64,000 bases of DNA from Papio anubis (GCF_008728515.1 NC_044979.1:169988037-170052036); one strand, 5' to 3'. Counted from the first letter of the stretch, positions 39,541 to 52,066 are shown. The notes: a model not told the origin generated them from the letters alone. Program-made: numbers and translations.

Positions 39541-41599
39541 CTCTCGATACTTGGTCAGTTGCCTCAACTGCCTGCCAACTTCTGCTTTGGAGTGGATAAG
39601 GAAGGTAAGACCTTTGGGGACAAGACTCAAGACTCAGCAACTTTTGTCCTAAAGCTACAGGACTTGTTCTGCCTGTCAATGCTGTCTCTTGCTTCAGCAA
39701 AGGTGGGATTAAGTATGTGTATAATGTCAGGTATGAAGCTGCACTGCTATGCAAGTTGGACTTCTCAATCAGCATAAAAGAGCTGACCATTGGACCATCC
39801 CAAATCTCATGAAGAGGGATGAGGGACTCTACTTATGTACATTTTACAGCAGAGAGTAGGACCAGGTAAGTCAAGGTTATCCACTATAGTAAGTTACTGC
39901 TCAAAGGAAAACTGAAAGAAAAGGGTCTCCACATTCTTAAACACAGAAGCAGTCTGCTTTAGGCAGAAGATGACAGGCAACTCTTCTCATAGAACTTCAG
40001 GTATACATTCATGGCTCCATTGAGAATGGAGATGGAGTTTCAAGCATGGAAGTGGGCACAGTGACCCATCAGTCTGAGAAGAAACTTTTATGCCTCCATC
40101 TCAAACATTGCTATTTTTTCAGTAGATGCTCAGTTATCTGATAAAGAGTATGAAATCATCCCTATTGGTTTTAGGACCTAGAAATAGATTTGCAGGACCC
40201 TAAGGGCAGGATAGAGCTGGATGAGAAGGTTTATAGTCTTTGGGTCCAAGAGGTGGTGGTTGGTTAGTGTATGGGAGAAGAACTAGCAGAACCTGAGGGT
40301 GTAAGGGTTGATAGACAAAACAAAGCTCTAAGTACATGGGCCCCAGGCCAGTGCCCAGAAACAAGCCCAGACGCAAGAACCCAGCCCCATACTATGATCT
40401 CACCCCTAGCAGGCCCCCGCTCTGCAGCTGAATGTCCAGGACTTCTGCAGGTTAAAGAATGATACCTGCTAATCTCCAGTCAAGGTGCACCTGAGCTACA
40501 CTCTGGACTGTAGTAACAATGTGCACCATTGTCTGTATGCCCTGGGGAATCACTAGATTGCAAGGTGGGCTTTGAACTTGGTGTTGTCACCAACCAGTGG
40601 GTGTGGACCTGGGAGTCCGATACCTTACTGCAGGAATGTTGATGTCATGGGTATCGGGGACAGAGTAGATGAACTCCATTCATGCATGCTTTTGTGGTTG
40701 TGCCAGCTCTCTAAAATACCTTGCCTTTTTTGGTCTATGTATCAGAGACCTTCCCATCTGTCAACAATCAGCATTAGCATCACCTTGCTAATCGAGCTTG
40801 TCTTGGGCCTCCTTGGGTAGAAGGGTGGTCTAGTCCTTCCTTTTGGTTCCTAATCCAGTCCTGGTTGGATTATAAGGACTTCAATTCATCTCTATACCTA
40901 GTTTTAGCACTGTGTCAGGCACCTAGCTGTACTCAGTAACTGTTCAGAGAATGGGTGAATGAATGAATGAACGATTCCAAAAGATGAAGGAACTGGCCTG
41001 AAAATGACTTGCCCATTTGCCAAATTCATCCAGCTTGTTAGTTTCTCACCTCCTGACACCAATCAGGAATAAAGGCCAAAACCTAGATTGGCTTTTCATC
41101 CCAAGACATGTCCTGTCCTTTATATGGGTGTGGACTTACGTTAGACTCTTGTCATTCCTAATAATTCCCTCTTGTGCCTACCTGGATGGAGCTCACCCTG
41201 GGCTATGATTAGGAGAGCCAGCTCCAGCCCCTGCACTCACTCACCTGACTCCACCTCATAACTTGACGTATTCATTCCTCTATCAGTCAACATGAGTGCA
41301 TTGGAGAGCTACTGTCCATTGTTGTCTGTGGACACATGTGAAACGCAAAAACATGCTAAGGGAACTGGCCTGAGCCCGTAATTCAGCCAAGGCTGGTAAT
41401 GACACATGATCAGAGGTCACAACACTCTTTTTAAAGTCACAGCAGTTTGCCTTAGGCATGGCTTTAGAGTCTCTGAGCTTTCCATATACATCTCACCATG
41501 GCTTCTACTAGAGATAGCATAAGCCTACAGGGCTTTCCCTACTCTGTGTTCTCATTCACCACTCAGAACCACACTTTTGGCACCAGATAGGTGGGGATT
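39541..41599. other. Unique non-coding DNA with an L2/MIR tail
   Basis: At 40905-40975 'actgtgtcaggcacctagct' and '(gaat)n' resemble the 3' tail of L2/MIR. Otherwise no gene or named repeat is recognised. Confidence 0.45.
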
Positions 41600-42352
41600 T
41601 CCCCTACACGTATCAGTAAAGCAATTCTGCAGCACACACCAACGAGGTGCCCTGCAATTCAATTCAATTCTGACACTAACTACCCAAAGATGGCATCAAA
41701 TCCCACAGGGCAAGGGCTCAGTCTCATAAGACTCTCCCCAACCTTGCACACCAGTTGCAAGCCCTAGGATGTGACCTGCGCCTCTGACCAACCAGCTACA
41801 AATTGAGGTTCCTACAATCCTCCACTTTGGTTCAATTAGTTTGTTAGAACAGCTCACAGAATTCAGGGAAACACTTTGCTTATGTTTATCCATTATGATA
41901 AAGGACCTTACAAAGGGTAAAATAAACAGCCGACTGAAAAGGAGGCACAGGATGAGATATGTGGGAAGGGCCGAGAAGCTCCCATGCCCTCCTAGGGACC
42001 ACCCTCCAGGAAGTTCCACATGCTCAGCTGTGCAGAGCTCCCAAAACTCAGCCCTTTTGGGTTTTTATGGAAGCTTCATTATACCGGCATGACTGACTAC
42101 ATCATGGGCCATTGGTGATCAGCTTAACTTTCAGCCCCTCTCCTGCCCTGGAGTTCGAAAGTTGCGCTGTAAGTCCTAATGCTCTGATCATGCCTTGGTC
42201 TATGGGCGACCACTCCCCATCCTGAAGTTACCTAGAGGACTCATCCACCCGTTACTCATTAGCATACAAAAGACACTCATCACTCTGGAGATTCCAACTG
42301 TATATCAGGAAACATGGATGAAGACCAAATATATATTTCACAATATTACAGC
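41600..42352 (-). mobile_element. ERV LTR, reverse orientation, family unassigned
   Basis: The ordered landmarks 'caattcaattcaattctgac', 'gttagaacagctcacagaat', 'ttttgggtttttatggaagc', 'cattagcatacaaaagacac' and a closing 'accaaatatatatttcacaa' match a widely dispersed primate ERV LTR on the minus strand. I know the consensus style but not the name. About 750 bp; edges approximate. Confidence 0.6.
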
Positions 42353-42744
42353 TGCCATCAGCCATGGGTGAGTGTCTCATCATTCAAAGGTTCCTTCTTT
42401 TTTAGAAACCACCGTTTTACTCTAAAGAAAGTAGATTCTTCTGAAAAGTAGGCTGGACACCCCATGTCCAGTCAGATGTGAGAAGATGGAGAAACGTTCG
42501 CCTAAACAGCTGGGGTGAGAAGTCCTGCCTCTGTCAGCTGAGCCCACATGGGAAAGATCCCCAGTCCCTAGGCCCCTAGGCCCCTGAAGGGCACCGGGCC
42601 TTCAGAGGAAAGGACAGCCACTCCGTCGTGGAGGGAGAACACTCTGGACTCGGGTGTGTGTTTGAGGGATTCCAGAGGGTAGAGGGTGAGGAAGAAGAGT
42701 TGGGAGAGTGAGAAGGTAGGATGTTCCACAGGATGAGACCCTTC
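42353..42744. other. Unique non-coding DNA
   Basis: Contains a short direct repeat of CTAGGCCC at 42570-42586. No gene is recognised. Confidence 0.45.
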
Positions 42745-43525
42745 CTCTCAAACTAAAACTAATAGCCAATAAGTACAGGAAAAGATCCTTGACATCACTA
42801 GTGATCAGGGAAATGCAAATTCAAACCCCAGTAAGAAACCACTTCACACTCTCCAGGGTGGCCAGAATACAAAAGGCCGAGAACAAGTATTGGGAGGATG
42901 TGGAAAGATCAGAACCCTCCTACGCTGCTGGTGGCAATGTAAAACGGTACAGCTGCCTTGGAAAACAGCTCCCCAAATGTTAAACACAGAGATGTCACAG
43001 GACCTAGCAATTCCACTCCTACATATATACCCTGAGAGAAATGAAAGTACACGTCCACATGGACACTTAGACACAAATGTGCATAGCAGCATTATTCATA
43101 GTAGCCAAAACTCAAATGCTCATCAACTGATGAATGAACTGACACAATGTGGTCTGTCCAGGCAATGGAATGTTAGTCAGTCATAAAAAGGGATGAAGTA
43201 CTGATACAGGATATACCATGGATGAACCTAAAAAATGTTAGGCTAAGTGAAAGAAGCCAGGCACAAAAGACCTCCTGTTATATGATTCATTCATATGAAA
43301 GTCCAGAATAGGGAAATCTATAGAAACAGAAAGTAGATTAGTGGCAACTTAGGGCTCAGCTTGTGAGGTGGGGGAAGGGGCAAGAAGATGGGAGGTGACA
43401 CCTAAAGGGTTTGGAGATTTTTTTGGAGGTGATGAAAATGTTCTCAAACTGACCAAAGTGATGATTGCACATGTCTGCAAATAGACCACAAGCAAGTTGT
43501 ATCTCAGTGAAGGCATTAAGAACTA
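42745..43525 (+). mobile_element. 5'-truncated L1M 3' end
   Basis: The ORF2 C-terminal region and 3'UTR: 'cagggaaatgcaaattcaaa', 'ctgctggtggcaatgtaaaa', 'catcaactgatgaatgaact', 'tcagtcataaaaagggatga', 'tgttctcaaactgaccaaag'. L1MB/MC-like and diverged. Confidence 0.82.
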
Positions 43526-43560
43526 AACAAACACTAAGAACACAGATCTTCTTTCTTTCC

Positions 43561-43862
43561 TATTCATTTATTTATTTTGAGACAGGGTCTCGCTCTGTCA
43601 CCCAAGCTGGAGTGCAATGGCGCGATCTCGGATCACTGCAACCTGTGCCTCTTGGGTTGAAGCAATTCTCCTGCCTCAGCCTCCCAAGTAGCTAGTATTA
43701 CAGGCACCCAACACCACGCCCGGCTAATCTTTTGTATTTTTAGTAGAGATGGGGTTTCACCATGCTGGCCAGGCTGGTCTGGAACTCCTGACCTCAGGTG
43801 ATCCACTTGCCTCGGCCTCCCAAAGAGCTGGGATTACATGCGTGAGCCACCACGCCTGACCA
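43561..43862 (-). mobile_element. Alu SINE
   Basis: Reverse Alu with a (TTTA)n tail at 43561-43578 and an AluS-like body ending 'gtgagccaccacgcctgacc'. Confidence 0.95.
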
Positions 43863-45090
43863 CCTTGACCACCTTTTTTTTTGGAAATCAATGAGGGAGC
43901 AACACTTTGTTACCTGGGAATTGTGGAGGCAGAGGCCAGAGGGAGTGTGAGGCAGGGATCAGTGGTCATCATGCCAGGCTTAGGGCATCCCCAAAGCTTT
44001 GGGACTGGGGTTTGAAGCCATCTTACCCAGGTCTTAGAGACCTGAGCAGGCCCAGCTGACACAGGCTACAAACAAATGTCCTCTTATCCTCACTGCAATC
44101 CCTATAAGCTGCTCACCTCCTGTGATTGCCTTGCGGGTGTGTCCTGAGTGGCCCAAGCAGATTTCTACATCTGAACTCCTTGCTTGAAATAAAAGGAGGT
44201 AAAGTGAGTACAAACACCCTTATGCGTTACTGCAGCTCAAATGAAGCCAGACTAGATCCTAAAGAAGACCTGGCGTGGGCCATCTTCTAGAGTCATCCCA
44301 CCTCCCAGGACAAGCAAAGGTCCTGCCTCCAAGTTGCTGCAACTTTCTAAGTGTATCGTGCTGCTTATATGACACAGCAAGGCCGTAGACTCTGCGGGGA
44401 AAAGTTTTTTAACTACAGGATTTTAAAAACAGAATATTATTTTGAAATTACTTCGACATCTACTGTCAGGTGATGTGTAAAAGCGCTTGTATGTTACATG
44501 TTCTACGTTAGGAGATTATTTTGTTCTTGAGTTTTCTAAAGAGAATTCCTTGGGAATGAAGTGCTGTTGTGCATTCAGAATCGTGTGGCTGTAGCAGTTC
44601 CATATTGCAGGCTGGGAACCCAGGAATGTCCCCTCTGTCCCAGCTCTTCAAATTGGGCCCTACAGATCCCACGGGGACACGTTTTTGGAAAATTGCTGGG
44701 TTTCTAGACCAATCACGTCTTTGAAATGTCTTCTTGTCACTCTGTGGTTTCTTGCTTCAGCTTAACCCCACTGGCCCCATAGATCAGGCAGCTCACAATT
44801 TGAACACAGCCAGGGGGCATGGAGGATGAGAACCAACCTATCCTGACAATCCTGGCAGCACGTGGGGAAAGCCAGGCCCAAGTTTCCATATGTGAACGCA
44901 TTACATTGTCTCCACCAAGAAAACAACCCCTGTGAAACATTTATGTGTGTCACCCACTTTGCCTTAGGTTCCATTACCTAAGAGACAGACCTGGCATTGC
45001 TCAATAGCACCAGGCTTAGCACTTCCAGGGGAGATCTGCATCTACAAAGAGTTAAAGAAAAAGGAATTGAATTGAGTTATAAGCAAAACA
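43863..45090. other. Unique non-coding DNA
   Basis: No gene or named repeat is recognised. Confidence 0.5.
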
Positions 45091-45440
45091 TCCAATAAAT
45101 ATTTATTGAGTGACTATTTCATTCCAAGCATTCTGCTAGGTGCTGAGAAATCAGAAACAAATACATTGAACTTATTGGCAAACTAGCTGGGGACATGGGC
45201 AGGGAAGCCAACTGTTGCAGTCGGTTCAGTGTGGTGAAAGTTGTGCTGAGGAATGCAATGGCTTTGCAGGAGCCGGGAGCAGAGACACGTAGTTCTGCTT
45301 GGTGGGACTGGGCCGATGTCAGGCAAAGCTTCCATAAGGACACGATGTTCAAGAAGGGTCCTGAAGAATGATTCGAAGCTGGAAAGTCAGAGGAAAGCAT
45401 TGAATGTAAAGGCATAGAGGTGGGGGAAGCATGGCACATC
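45091..45440 (-). repeat. L2-like LINE fragment
   Basis: 'aataaatatttattgagtga' with 'ctgctaggtgctgagaaatc' and later 'gaagggtcctgaagaatga'-type wording follow the L2 3' region. Orientation is uncertain. Very old. Confidence 0.5.
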
Positions 45441-46470
45441 CAGAGACGTGCAGACGCCCTGTCATGCCTGCAGTCTTTACGGGAGGTGAGAAAGAATTCC
45501 CAGGGTACATGGATGCATGTTAGGAGGCTGAGACTGGTCTTTGGAGATGATCAGACATAGGCTTGAAGACTTGATGCTTTCAAAAGCTCGCTCTGACAGT
45601 AGCGTAGAGAAGGGATGGGGGAGGCTTTGCTTATAATAAAGTGAGAAATGATGGGGGCTGAATTAAGAGAATGGCTCTGGGGGTGGAGCATGAGGGTATG
45701 TCCTAAAGACAGATGAGAGAATGACCAGGACTTGAGAATAGTTGAAGTGGGGTACAGGGAGACAGGGGACACCTTCTATGGCTGTAGCTTGAGTCACTAT
45801 GTGGACAGGAGTGCTCGTCATTGACACCAGGAAGCTTGGAGGGGAAAATGCTCATACGCAATTCTGAAGTTCCTAAGAGACAACTGAGTAACACACAAGG
45901 ATGAGTATGAAACAAACAAGGGGCCAGGTCCCGTAAGCTCATCAAGACTTCTTTCTGAAAGAAATAAAGCACATCTCTAATGATGACAGAAATAACCACA
46001 AACCTGCGAGTCAGCCTCAAATATCTTGCCTGGGGGATTAAATGATGGCTGAGGGATGGGGTATCCCAGAATGTCCCTTGCACAGGAGAGGGCCTAGAGA
46101 AGAGAGACGATTTTTTGAGCAGGTCACATTCAGCTTACTGCAAAGCCTTTGCCTTAAACGCTCCCTTGCATTATAAGAATGGAGTTTATATGAGAGGTGA
46201 GAGGGTCCCAGTGACTTAGCAACTATGGCATGCTTCTGAAAACATTTCAAAGACCTCTACTTTGGCTTTTAGAATGCTTTCTAGAGCAAATACCGTGCAT
46301 ACCGACACCGTCTTTCTTCAGAGGCACACGAGGAGCTTCACACATCACCTTAGGTCTAGGTCAGCTACTTTGTTTCATGCATGCTGCTGGTGTTTCTGGA
46401 AGAACATGTATGAGGTGATTGCTCTTGAAAGGCTTCAGAACAATCAAGACGGTTTGTTGCTTTTGGGTTC
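45441..46470. other. Unique non-coding DNA
   Basis: May contain further L2 sequence to about 45770. The 126-codon minus frame at 45703-46083 has no recognisable domain. Confidence 0.45.
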
Positions 46471-46624
46471 TTTTTTTTGAGACAGGGTCTTGCTCTGTCG
46501 TCCAGGCTGGAGTGCAGTGGTACAATCTCAGCTCATCACAGCCTCTGCCTCCTGGGCTCAAGCAATTCTCCCACCTCAGCCCTCAGCCTCCAGAGTAGCT
46601 GGGACTAGGTGTGTGCCACCACAC

Positions 46625-46656
<32 letters not shown>

Positions 46657-46776
46657 GTAGAGGCAGGGTTTCACCATGTTGTCCAGGCTGGTCTCAAACT
46701 CCTGCGCTCAAGCCATCTGCCTGCCTCGGCTTTCCAAAGTGCTGGGATTATAAGCATGAGCCACTGCACTGGCTGG
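46471..46776 (-). mobile_element. Old Alu with internal T27 run
   Basis: Reverse Alu. At the A-rich linker position (46630-46656) it carries about 27 T, far more than the usual interrupted linker. This suggests homopolymer expansion. Confidence 0.9.
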
Positions 46777-46778
46777 AT

Positions 46779-47089
46779 TTTATTTTATTTATTATTTATT
46801 TATTTATTTAGACTGAGTCTTGCGCTGTCACCCAGGCTGGAGTGCAATGCACCATCTCAGCTCACTGCAAACTCCGCCTCCTGGATTCAAGCAATTCTCC
46901 TGTTTCAGCTTCCTGAGTAGCTGGGATTACAGGCGCATGCCATCACATCTGGCTAATTTTTGTATTTTTAGTAGAGACGGGGTTTTGTCACGTTGGCCAG
47001 GCTGGTCTTGGACTCCTGACCTCAGGTGATCCGCCCGCCTCGGCCTCCCAAAGTGCTGAGATTACAGGTGTGAGCCACTGTGCCTGGCC
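46779..47089 (-). mobile_element. Alu SINE
   Basis: A second reverse Alu directly beside the previous one, with a (TTTA)n tail at 46779-46811 and a full body ending 'gtgccactgtgcctggcc'-like. The tandem same-orientation pair is a substrate for Alu-Alu deletion. Confidence 0.93.
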
Positions 47090-47091
47090 TG

Positions 47092-47127
47092 GGTTTTTTT
47101 AATTTTAATTTTAATTTTAATTTTTTA
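47092..47127 (+). repeat. (TTTTAA)n simple repeat
   Basis: Four to five imperfect TTTTAA units just after the Alu. Confidence 0.85.
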
Positions 47128-47908
47128 ATAGAAAGCATGCAAAAAGAGAGAACACAGTCATTGGATAGTATTAGAAAAATAGTCATAGAAGTGAATATAA
47201 ATGATGCAAAATGCAACACAGCTAGAGTTCCTTCTTCACCCTTTTTATTGATGTGTTCACCCAAGTGTTCTTCTCACGCATAGAAGCAGGTGGTTTTCTT
47301 GACTATAGTAGTACGGTTTGGAGTGTTTATGCTTCACTAATGGTACAAAATTAGCTGAGAAAGGATTTAAATTGGTGTTTCAATTATCCACTGTGATAAC
47401 AAACCACCTAAAAATGTAGTGGTATAAAACAACTACTGTGTATTTTCTCACACTATTTTGTGGAGGTTTAAAACAACACAAATTCATCACCTTGGTTTCT
47501 GTGGATCAGAACAGCCCAAATTCATCATCTCGGTTTCTGTGGGTCAGAACTGCAGGTGTGGGTTAGCTAGGTCCTCTGCTCAGGGTCTCACCAGGTTGAA
47601 ATCAAGGTGGCAGCCAGAGCTGTGGTCTCATCTGAACTAATGCAGAACTCACCAGAACACATGTAGTGTTAGAAGAATCCATTTCCTTGTGGTTGTAGGA
47701 CGGAGGTACCCTCTTCCTTGCTGGCTGCTAGTGGGGGGCCATCCTCAGCTTCTAGAGGCTGCTCTCAAGTCCTGGCCACACGGCCCCCTCCCTCACCTTG
47801 TGGCAGCTCCAGGCCAGCAGGGGGTGCCACTGTTGCCTCCAGTGTCCTCTCAGGGCTCACCTGATTCAGTCAGGCCCACCAGGATAATCTTTCTTCTTTT
47901 TTTTTAAC
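47128..47908. other. Non-coding DNA with an old dispersed repeat
   Basis: 47360-47850 resembles a mammalian-wide repeat ('gtgataacaaaccacctaaa', 'gtggtataaaacaacta', 'gtgggtcagaactgcagg') that I cannot name with certainty. It contains a 38-bp tandem duplication at 47479-47554. Confidence 0.45.
47479..47554 (+). repeat. 38-bp tandem duplication
   Basis: The unit beginning 'caaattcatca' and including 'ggtttctgtgg' recurs once with period 38 (47479 and 47517), with few mismatches. Confidence 0.85.
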
Positions 47909-48202
47909 TTTTTTTTTTTTTTTTGAGATGGAGTCTCACTCTGTCACCCAGGCCGGACTGTCGTGGCCCAATCTCGGCTCACTGCAAGCTCCACCTCCCG
48001 GGTTCACGCCATTCTCCTGCCTCAGCCTCCTAAGTAGCTGGGACTACAGACGCCCACCACCATGCTGGCTAGTTTTTTGTATTTTTAGTAGAGATGGGGT
48101 TTCGCCGTGTTAGCCAGGATGGTCTCCATCTCCTGACCTCGTGATCCGCCCGCCTTGGCCTCCCAAAGTGCTGGGATTACAGGCGTGAGCCACCACACCC
48201 CA
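47909..48202 (-). mobile_element. AluY-like SINE
   Basis: Reverse, low-divergence Alu with a T16 tail and AluY wording ('gcaagctccacctcccgggt', 'gtgatccgcccgccttggcc'). It is inserted at the T-rich end of the L1 fragment that follows; 'ttttttaac' is present on both sides. Confidence 0.94.
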
Positions 48203-48206
48203 CCCC

Positions 48207-48420
48207 TTTTTTAACTTTTATTTTATGTTCAGGCGTACATGTGCAGGTTTGTTACATAGGTCAACTTGTGTCACGGGGGTTTGTTGTACAGATTATTTCA
48301 TCACCCAGGTACTAAACTTAGTACCCAGTAGTTATTTTTTCTGATCCTCTTCCTCCTTCCACCATCCACTCTCAAGTAGCCCCTGTGTCTGTTAATCTTC
48401 CTTCTTGATAAACTCAAAGT
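48207..48420 (-). mobile_element. L1 3'UTR fragment
   Basis: Reverse L1 3' end: 'gtacatgtgcaggtttgtta' preceded by T-rich sequence, then 'cacgggggtttgttgtacag' and 'cacccaggtactaaacttag'. 5'-truncated after about 200 bp. L1PA/PB-like. Confidence 0.88.
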
Positions 48421-49751
48421 CAAATGAGTCCGGATCTTACCTACATCTGCAAAATCAATTTTTCCTATAAAGGAATGTAATCACAGAAGCACTGTCCCAT
48501 TGTAGTACGAGTGCTGAACTGTAGTAGGCAGAGAGGGTTGTCCTGCTCACACTCAAGGAGAGCATGTGCAGGGCCAGTTCACCCCTCGTGTGGAAGTGGG
48601 AGTGCTGGGGGCTCACTTAGCGCTCTGCTCACCACAACCCCAAACTCACAACTTTATTCCACCAATCCTGTCCCCTCTGGCCCAGGGGGCACACACTCCA
48701 GCAGGACTTCAGCTGAGCCCAGGGAATGCTCTGCTGACTGGTGACGAGGGACTTACCTCTTCACACCCATGACACCCACCCGCTGAGCCCCTCACCTTCT
48801 CCCACACGGCCCCTAAGGTCCTGACCAGGTCACCTCTGGCCTCACTTTCCATTCTCCCCTCCTTCCTCCCCTCCAGCCCCAGGGTCCTCCTCTATGTGGC
48901 CAGACATGGTGGGTGCACACTCGCCCGAGAGCCTCTCTTCTTTTCCCTTTGCCTGGAATGCTGTCTTCCCAGTTACCAAAGATACTCAGGCTCTCTCCCC
49001 AGTTTCCTTCAGGCCCTTGCTCCACAAGCTCCTTCCGGGTGAAGCCTCCCCTCCCATCCTCCTTAAAGCTTCAGCCTCTACCTGGGATACTTCCTCCCTC
49101 ACTGCCTGCCTCCTTTAAACTCTCCTTAGTCCTCCTGCAGCCCACACAGCTCAACACAGGCAGGAGGGGGCGCTGCTGCCCTGGCTGGTATGCAGCCACC
49201 AGAGGCTGAAGCTCACCCACGTCTGTCTGGGGCCCAGGATCGCCTTCCTTGATTCCAGCTCTCTCAGGCTGTCAGGACCTGGCGCTGGGAGGCACTAGGC
49301 CATGCCCTGGCCTGAGGCCTTCTCTCTCCCTCTTTGCCCTGTGTCTCTGCAGGGGAGCCCTGCCCTGCCCCTGGGAGGGTGGGGGCAGAGGTGTGGAGAG
49401 TGGGTGTACAAGGCCAGGGTGTGCCAGGCCCAGGACAGCCTGGCGCCTGTCAGTGGATGAGTGCCTCCCCTTTAGCCCGATGTCAGGGTGGGCATGAGAG
49501 TGGGAGCAGAGGGTGCCTCACTGAGGAAAGGGTCTGTGCAACCCCCTTTTCCTACCCGTTCTCGTTTCTGAAGGCTCCTCAAGCACACTGCGGTGTCCAC
49601 ACCATTGGCAGCAGGCTCCTTCTCTTCAGGTGGTCTTAGGAACTTCTCAGAACTTCTGGTCTCCTCCTCCTGAGCACGGTTCCCCTGGGTGAGCTCCAGG
49701 CCATGCCACTCAACGCCCTCCAGGACAGGCCGAAGGGTTTGTCTGTTTGGT
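48421..49751. other. GC-richer non-coding DNA with L2-like part
   Basis: 48930-49130 contains 'cctttgcctggaatgctgtc' and 'cttccgggtgaagcctcccc', matching the L2 LINE consensus order. Frames up to 101 codons are open on several strands at once, as expected of GC-rich DNA. No gene is supported. Confidence 0.5.
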
Positions 49752-49879
49752 GGTTGCTAAGGTTTGAAAAAAACCTGTTGGAAACTTAATCCCCAAAGCA
49801 ACAGTGTTGGGAGGTGGGACCTAATGGGACATGTTTAGTCATAAGGGCTCCACCCTTATGAATGGATTCTCTCTCTCTT

Positions 49880-49913
<34 letters not shown>

Positions 49914-50075
49914 CTCCCCGCCCACCCCTCCTTCCACAACCATGTGATGCTGTCCACCCTGTCGTGGCAAGAAGGCCTTTGCCAGATGTGGCCCCTTAAT
50001 CCTGGGCTTCCCAGTCTCCAGAACCATGAGCCACATGCATTTCTGTCTGTTACAAATTATGCAGGGTGTGATTTT
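49752..50075 (+). mobile_element. MST-type MaLR LTR (3'-truncated)
   Basis: 'tggaaacttaatccccaaag', 'gtgttgggaggtgggaccta', 'ggctccacccttatgaatgg' and 'cttcccagtctccagaacca' follow an MSTA/B LTR in sense orientation. A (CT)n expansion sits in the middle. The usual terminal TATTCTG...CTAAGACA end is missing. Confidence 0.82.
49882..49911 (+). repeat. (CT)15 microsatellite
   Basis: Uninterrupted CT dinucleotides inside the MST LTR, at a place where the ancestral LTR is naturally CT-rich. Probably length-polymorphic. Confidence 0.95.
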
Positions 50076-50482
50076 CTCTGATGAAGACAGTGCTGTACCA
50101 GGGCCCTCTTGCCAAGACAGCCAGCTGATAGGAGCCTGCGTGTGAGGCCCTGACATCCTACAGAGCAGCAGTTTGAGGTCTGGCCTGCTAAACAGGCACT
50201 GCCCTGCCCTGCACACGGGACCTGGGTGGGGCATGATGAGGCTCTTCACCACGCTGCCCTCATTTTAGGAGGCGGAAAACCCTTTCTCCCCCTTCTCCAT
50301 GTGCTTCTGCAGTTGGAAGAAGTGAGGAGGGTTCAGACACACTTGAGCTGAGCTTACAGCAAAGCATGTCCCTCAAGGTGACCTTGCCACATGGCCTGAA
50401 TCTAGAATTCCCTTGAACAGCGTGGACAGCCATCACCATGGGTCTGTCTGCCCGGCCTTGTATGGCTCTCCTTCGAACTCAC

Positions 50483-50730
50483 CTGGACCCTTGCATCAAA
50501 GGACTCAGGGACTCTGCTGTAGTCATCCTAGCATGGTCGAGAGGAGTAGGAAGGTCTCCAGCGTCTGAGCCTTTAAGGAGGTCTGTTGGTCACCATCGCT
50601 TCTGCCTTCTTGAGAACCATTACCCTTGGAGCATCCGGTAGTGTATCCCAGTCAAGTGTCAAATGTGTTGCTCCCTGGAGAGGAAGACTTATTTCCAGAA
50701 AGGACTCTGATGTTTTGTAATTTGTGATTT
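50483..50730 (-). other. Candidate non-coding exon (possible KCNE1 5'UTR)
   Basis: On the minus strand a textbook donor CAG|GTGAGT lies at 50483/50482. KCNE1 is the next gene downstream of RCAN1 on this strand and has distant non-coding 5' exons (locus knowledge). My rough placement of its farthest start relative to the RCAN1 3' end falls near 50.7 kb. The left limit is the donor; the right limit is only that estimate. No reading frame is implied. A donor-like match alone can occur by chance. Confidence 0.3.
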
Positions 50731-50940
50731 CTGTCACTGGCTCAGTGGCCCACCCACTGCTCAGCTCATGTGGCATGACCAGGCTGGGGCGTCGGGTCAT
50801 CTTGTTCTCTGGGTGTGTGGCAACACTGGTGTATGGCGTAATTTCCTTCTTGAGAAGAAATTCAGTAATTTCTAATATTCAGGGCTTTAGGTAGAGGCCT
50901 GAAAATCACTCTCCGTGCCTCTTTCAGTATTTTATATATA

Positions 50941-51269
50941 GTCATCTCTTGGTATCCATGGGGGTTGGTTCCAGAATCCCCTGCAGATACCAAAATTTGT
51001 GAGTGTTCAAGTTCTTTATATATAGTGGCACAGTATTTGCACATAACCTAGGCATATCAGCCAATCATAGATGGTGATTTAAATAATCTCTTGATTACTT
51101 CTAACACTTAATACTCTGTAAATGTTTTGTAAGTAGTTGCTACCTGGCATTTTTTATTTGTTTTATTTTTATTGTTGTTTCATTAATTTTATTTTATTTT
51201 TGGAATATTTTCAGTCCATGGTTGGTTGAATCCACAGATGCAGAAGCCTTAGACACAGAGGGCCGAGCG
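50941..51269. mobile_element. MER2 (Tigger-derived DNA transposon)
   Basis: Both ends match MER2: 'gtcatctcttggtatccatg' on the left, and 'ttggttgaatccacagatgc' then 'gagggccga' on the right. It is about 329 bp (MER2 is about 345) and flanked by TA dinucleotides, the Tc1/mariner target site. Non-autonomous and long dead. Confidence 0.85.
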
Positions 51270-51889
51270 TACCTATGTATGCTGTTCTTAAAGTAGCAAC
51301 ATATTGGTTCTGAACATATAAGAAATTAGTCGTCTATTAGACTTTAAGGGAGTAAATATGGTCCAAGTTGATTTTTAAATTTAGCAAATAGTCATAGACA
51401 TATCAGTGTCTTACAGAAAATATTTATTAGAATGTTCATTCTCTCATTTGGGATGCTGCTTTGCCTTGCTGTATAATGTGTCTTAAGAATGTCATCAAAG
51501 CATTACACATTTGAAAAATGTTTTAAAAACGATATGATGACAATTAAGACCTTCTCCCCAATTCCTGCCCATTATCCAGGATAAATGTTTTTTTCCTTTA
51601 TCCTGATTTTAAAATCAAATACACTTTATTGAGGCATACTTTACATGAAGCAAAATGTACCCTTTCTAATTATTATAAGTTTGATGAGTTTTCAACAGAT
51701 GTATACAGCTGTTACCATGACGGTGTCTTTACCCAGCTTCCTGCATCGCTCTGTCCAGACACAGAATGTCTCCGTCACCTGACAAGTTCCTTTGTGCCGC
51801 ACCCTCCAGTCAATCATCTGTTTTGAGGAGAGTTTTGAAACAAAGGTTTTTTTTTTTTCTTTCTCACTGATGACCATAACTTACCACAG

Positions 51890-51891
<2 letters not shown>

Positions 51892-51923
<32 letters not shown>
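51892..51923 (+). repeat. (CT)n microsatellite
   Basis: About 15 uninterrupted CT units. Confidence 0.95.
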
Positions 51924-51927
<4 letters not shown>

Positions 51928-52066
51928 CTCTTGCACCAGCTGCCTGACAATTTGTGGGATTAAAGCTCTAAGCTGCTTACTGGCCCTTCTGACTAGGGAG
52001 AGGGAACAAGCCTCATTATTCGTCTATTCTTTTCGGTGCCTGCTCACTCCTCTTCCTCCCAAATCC

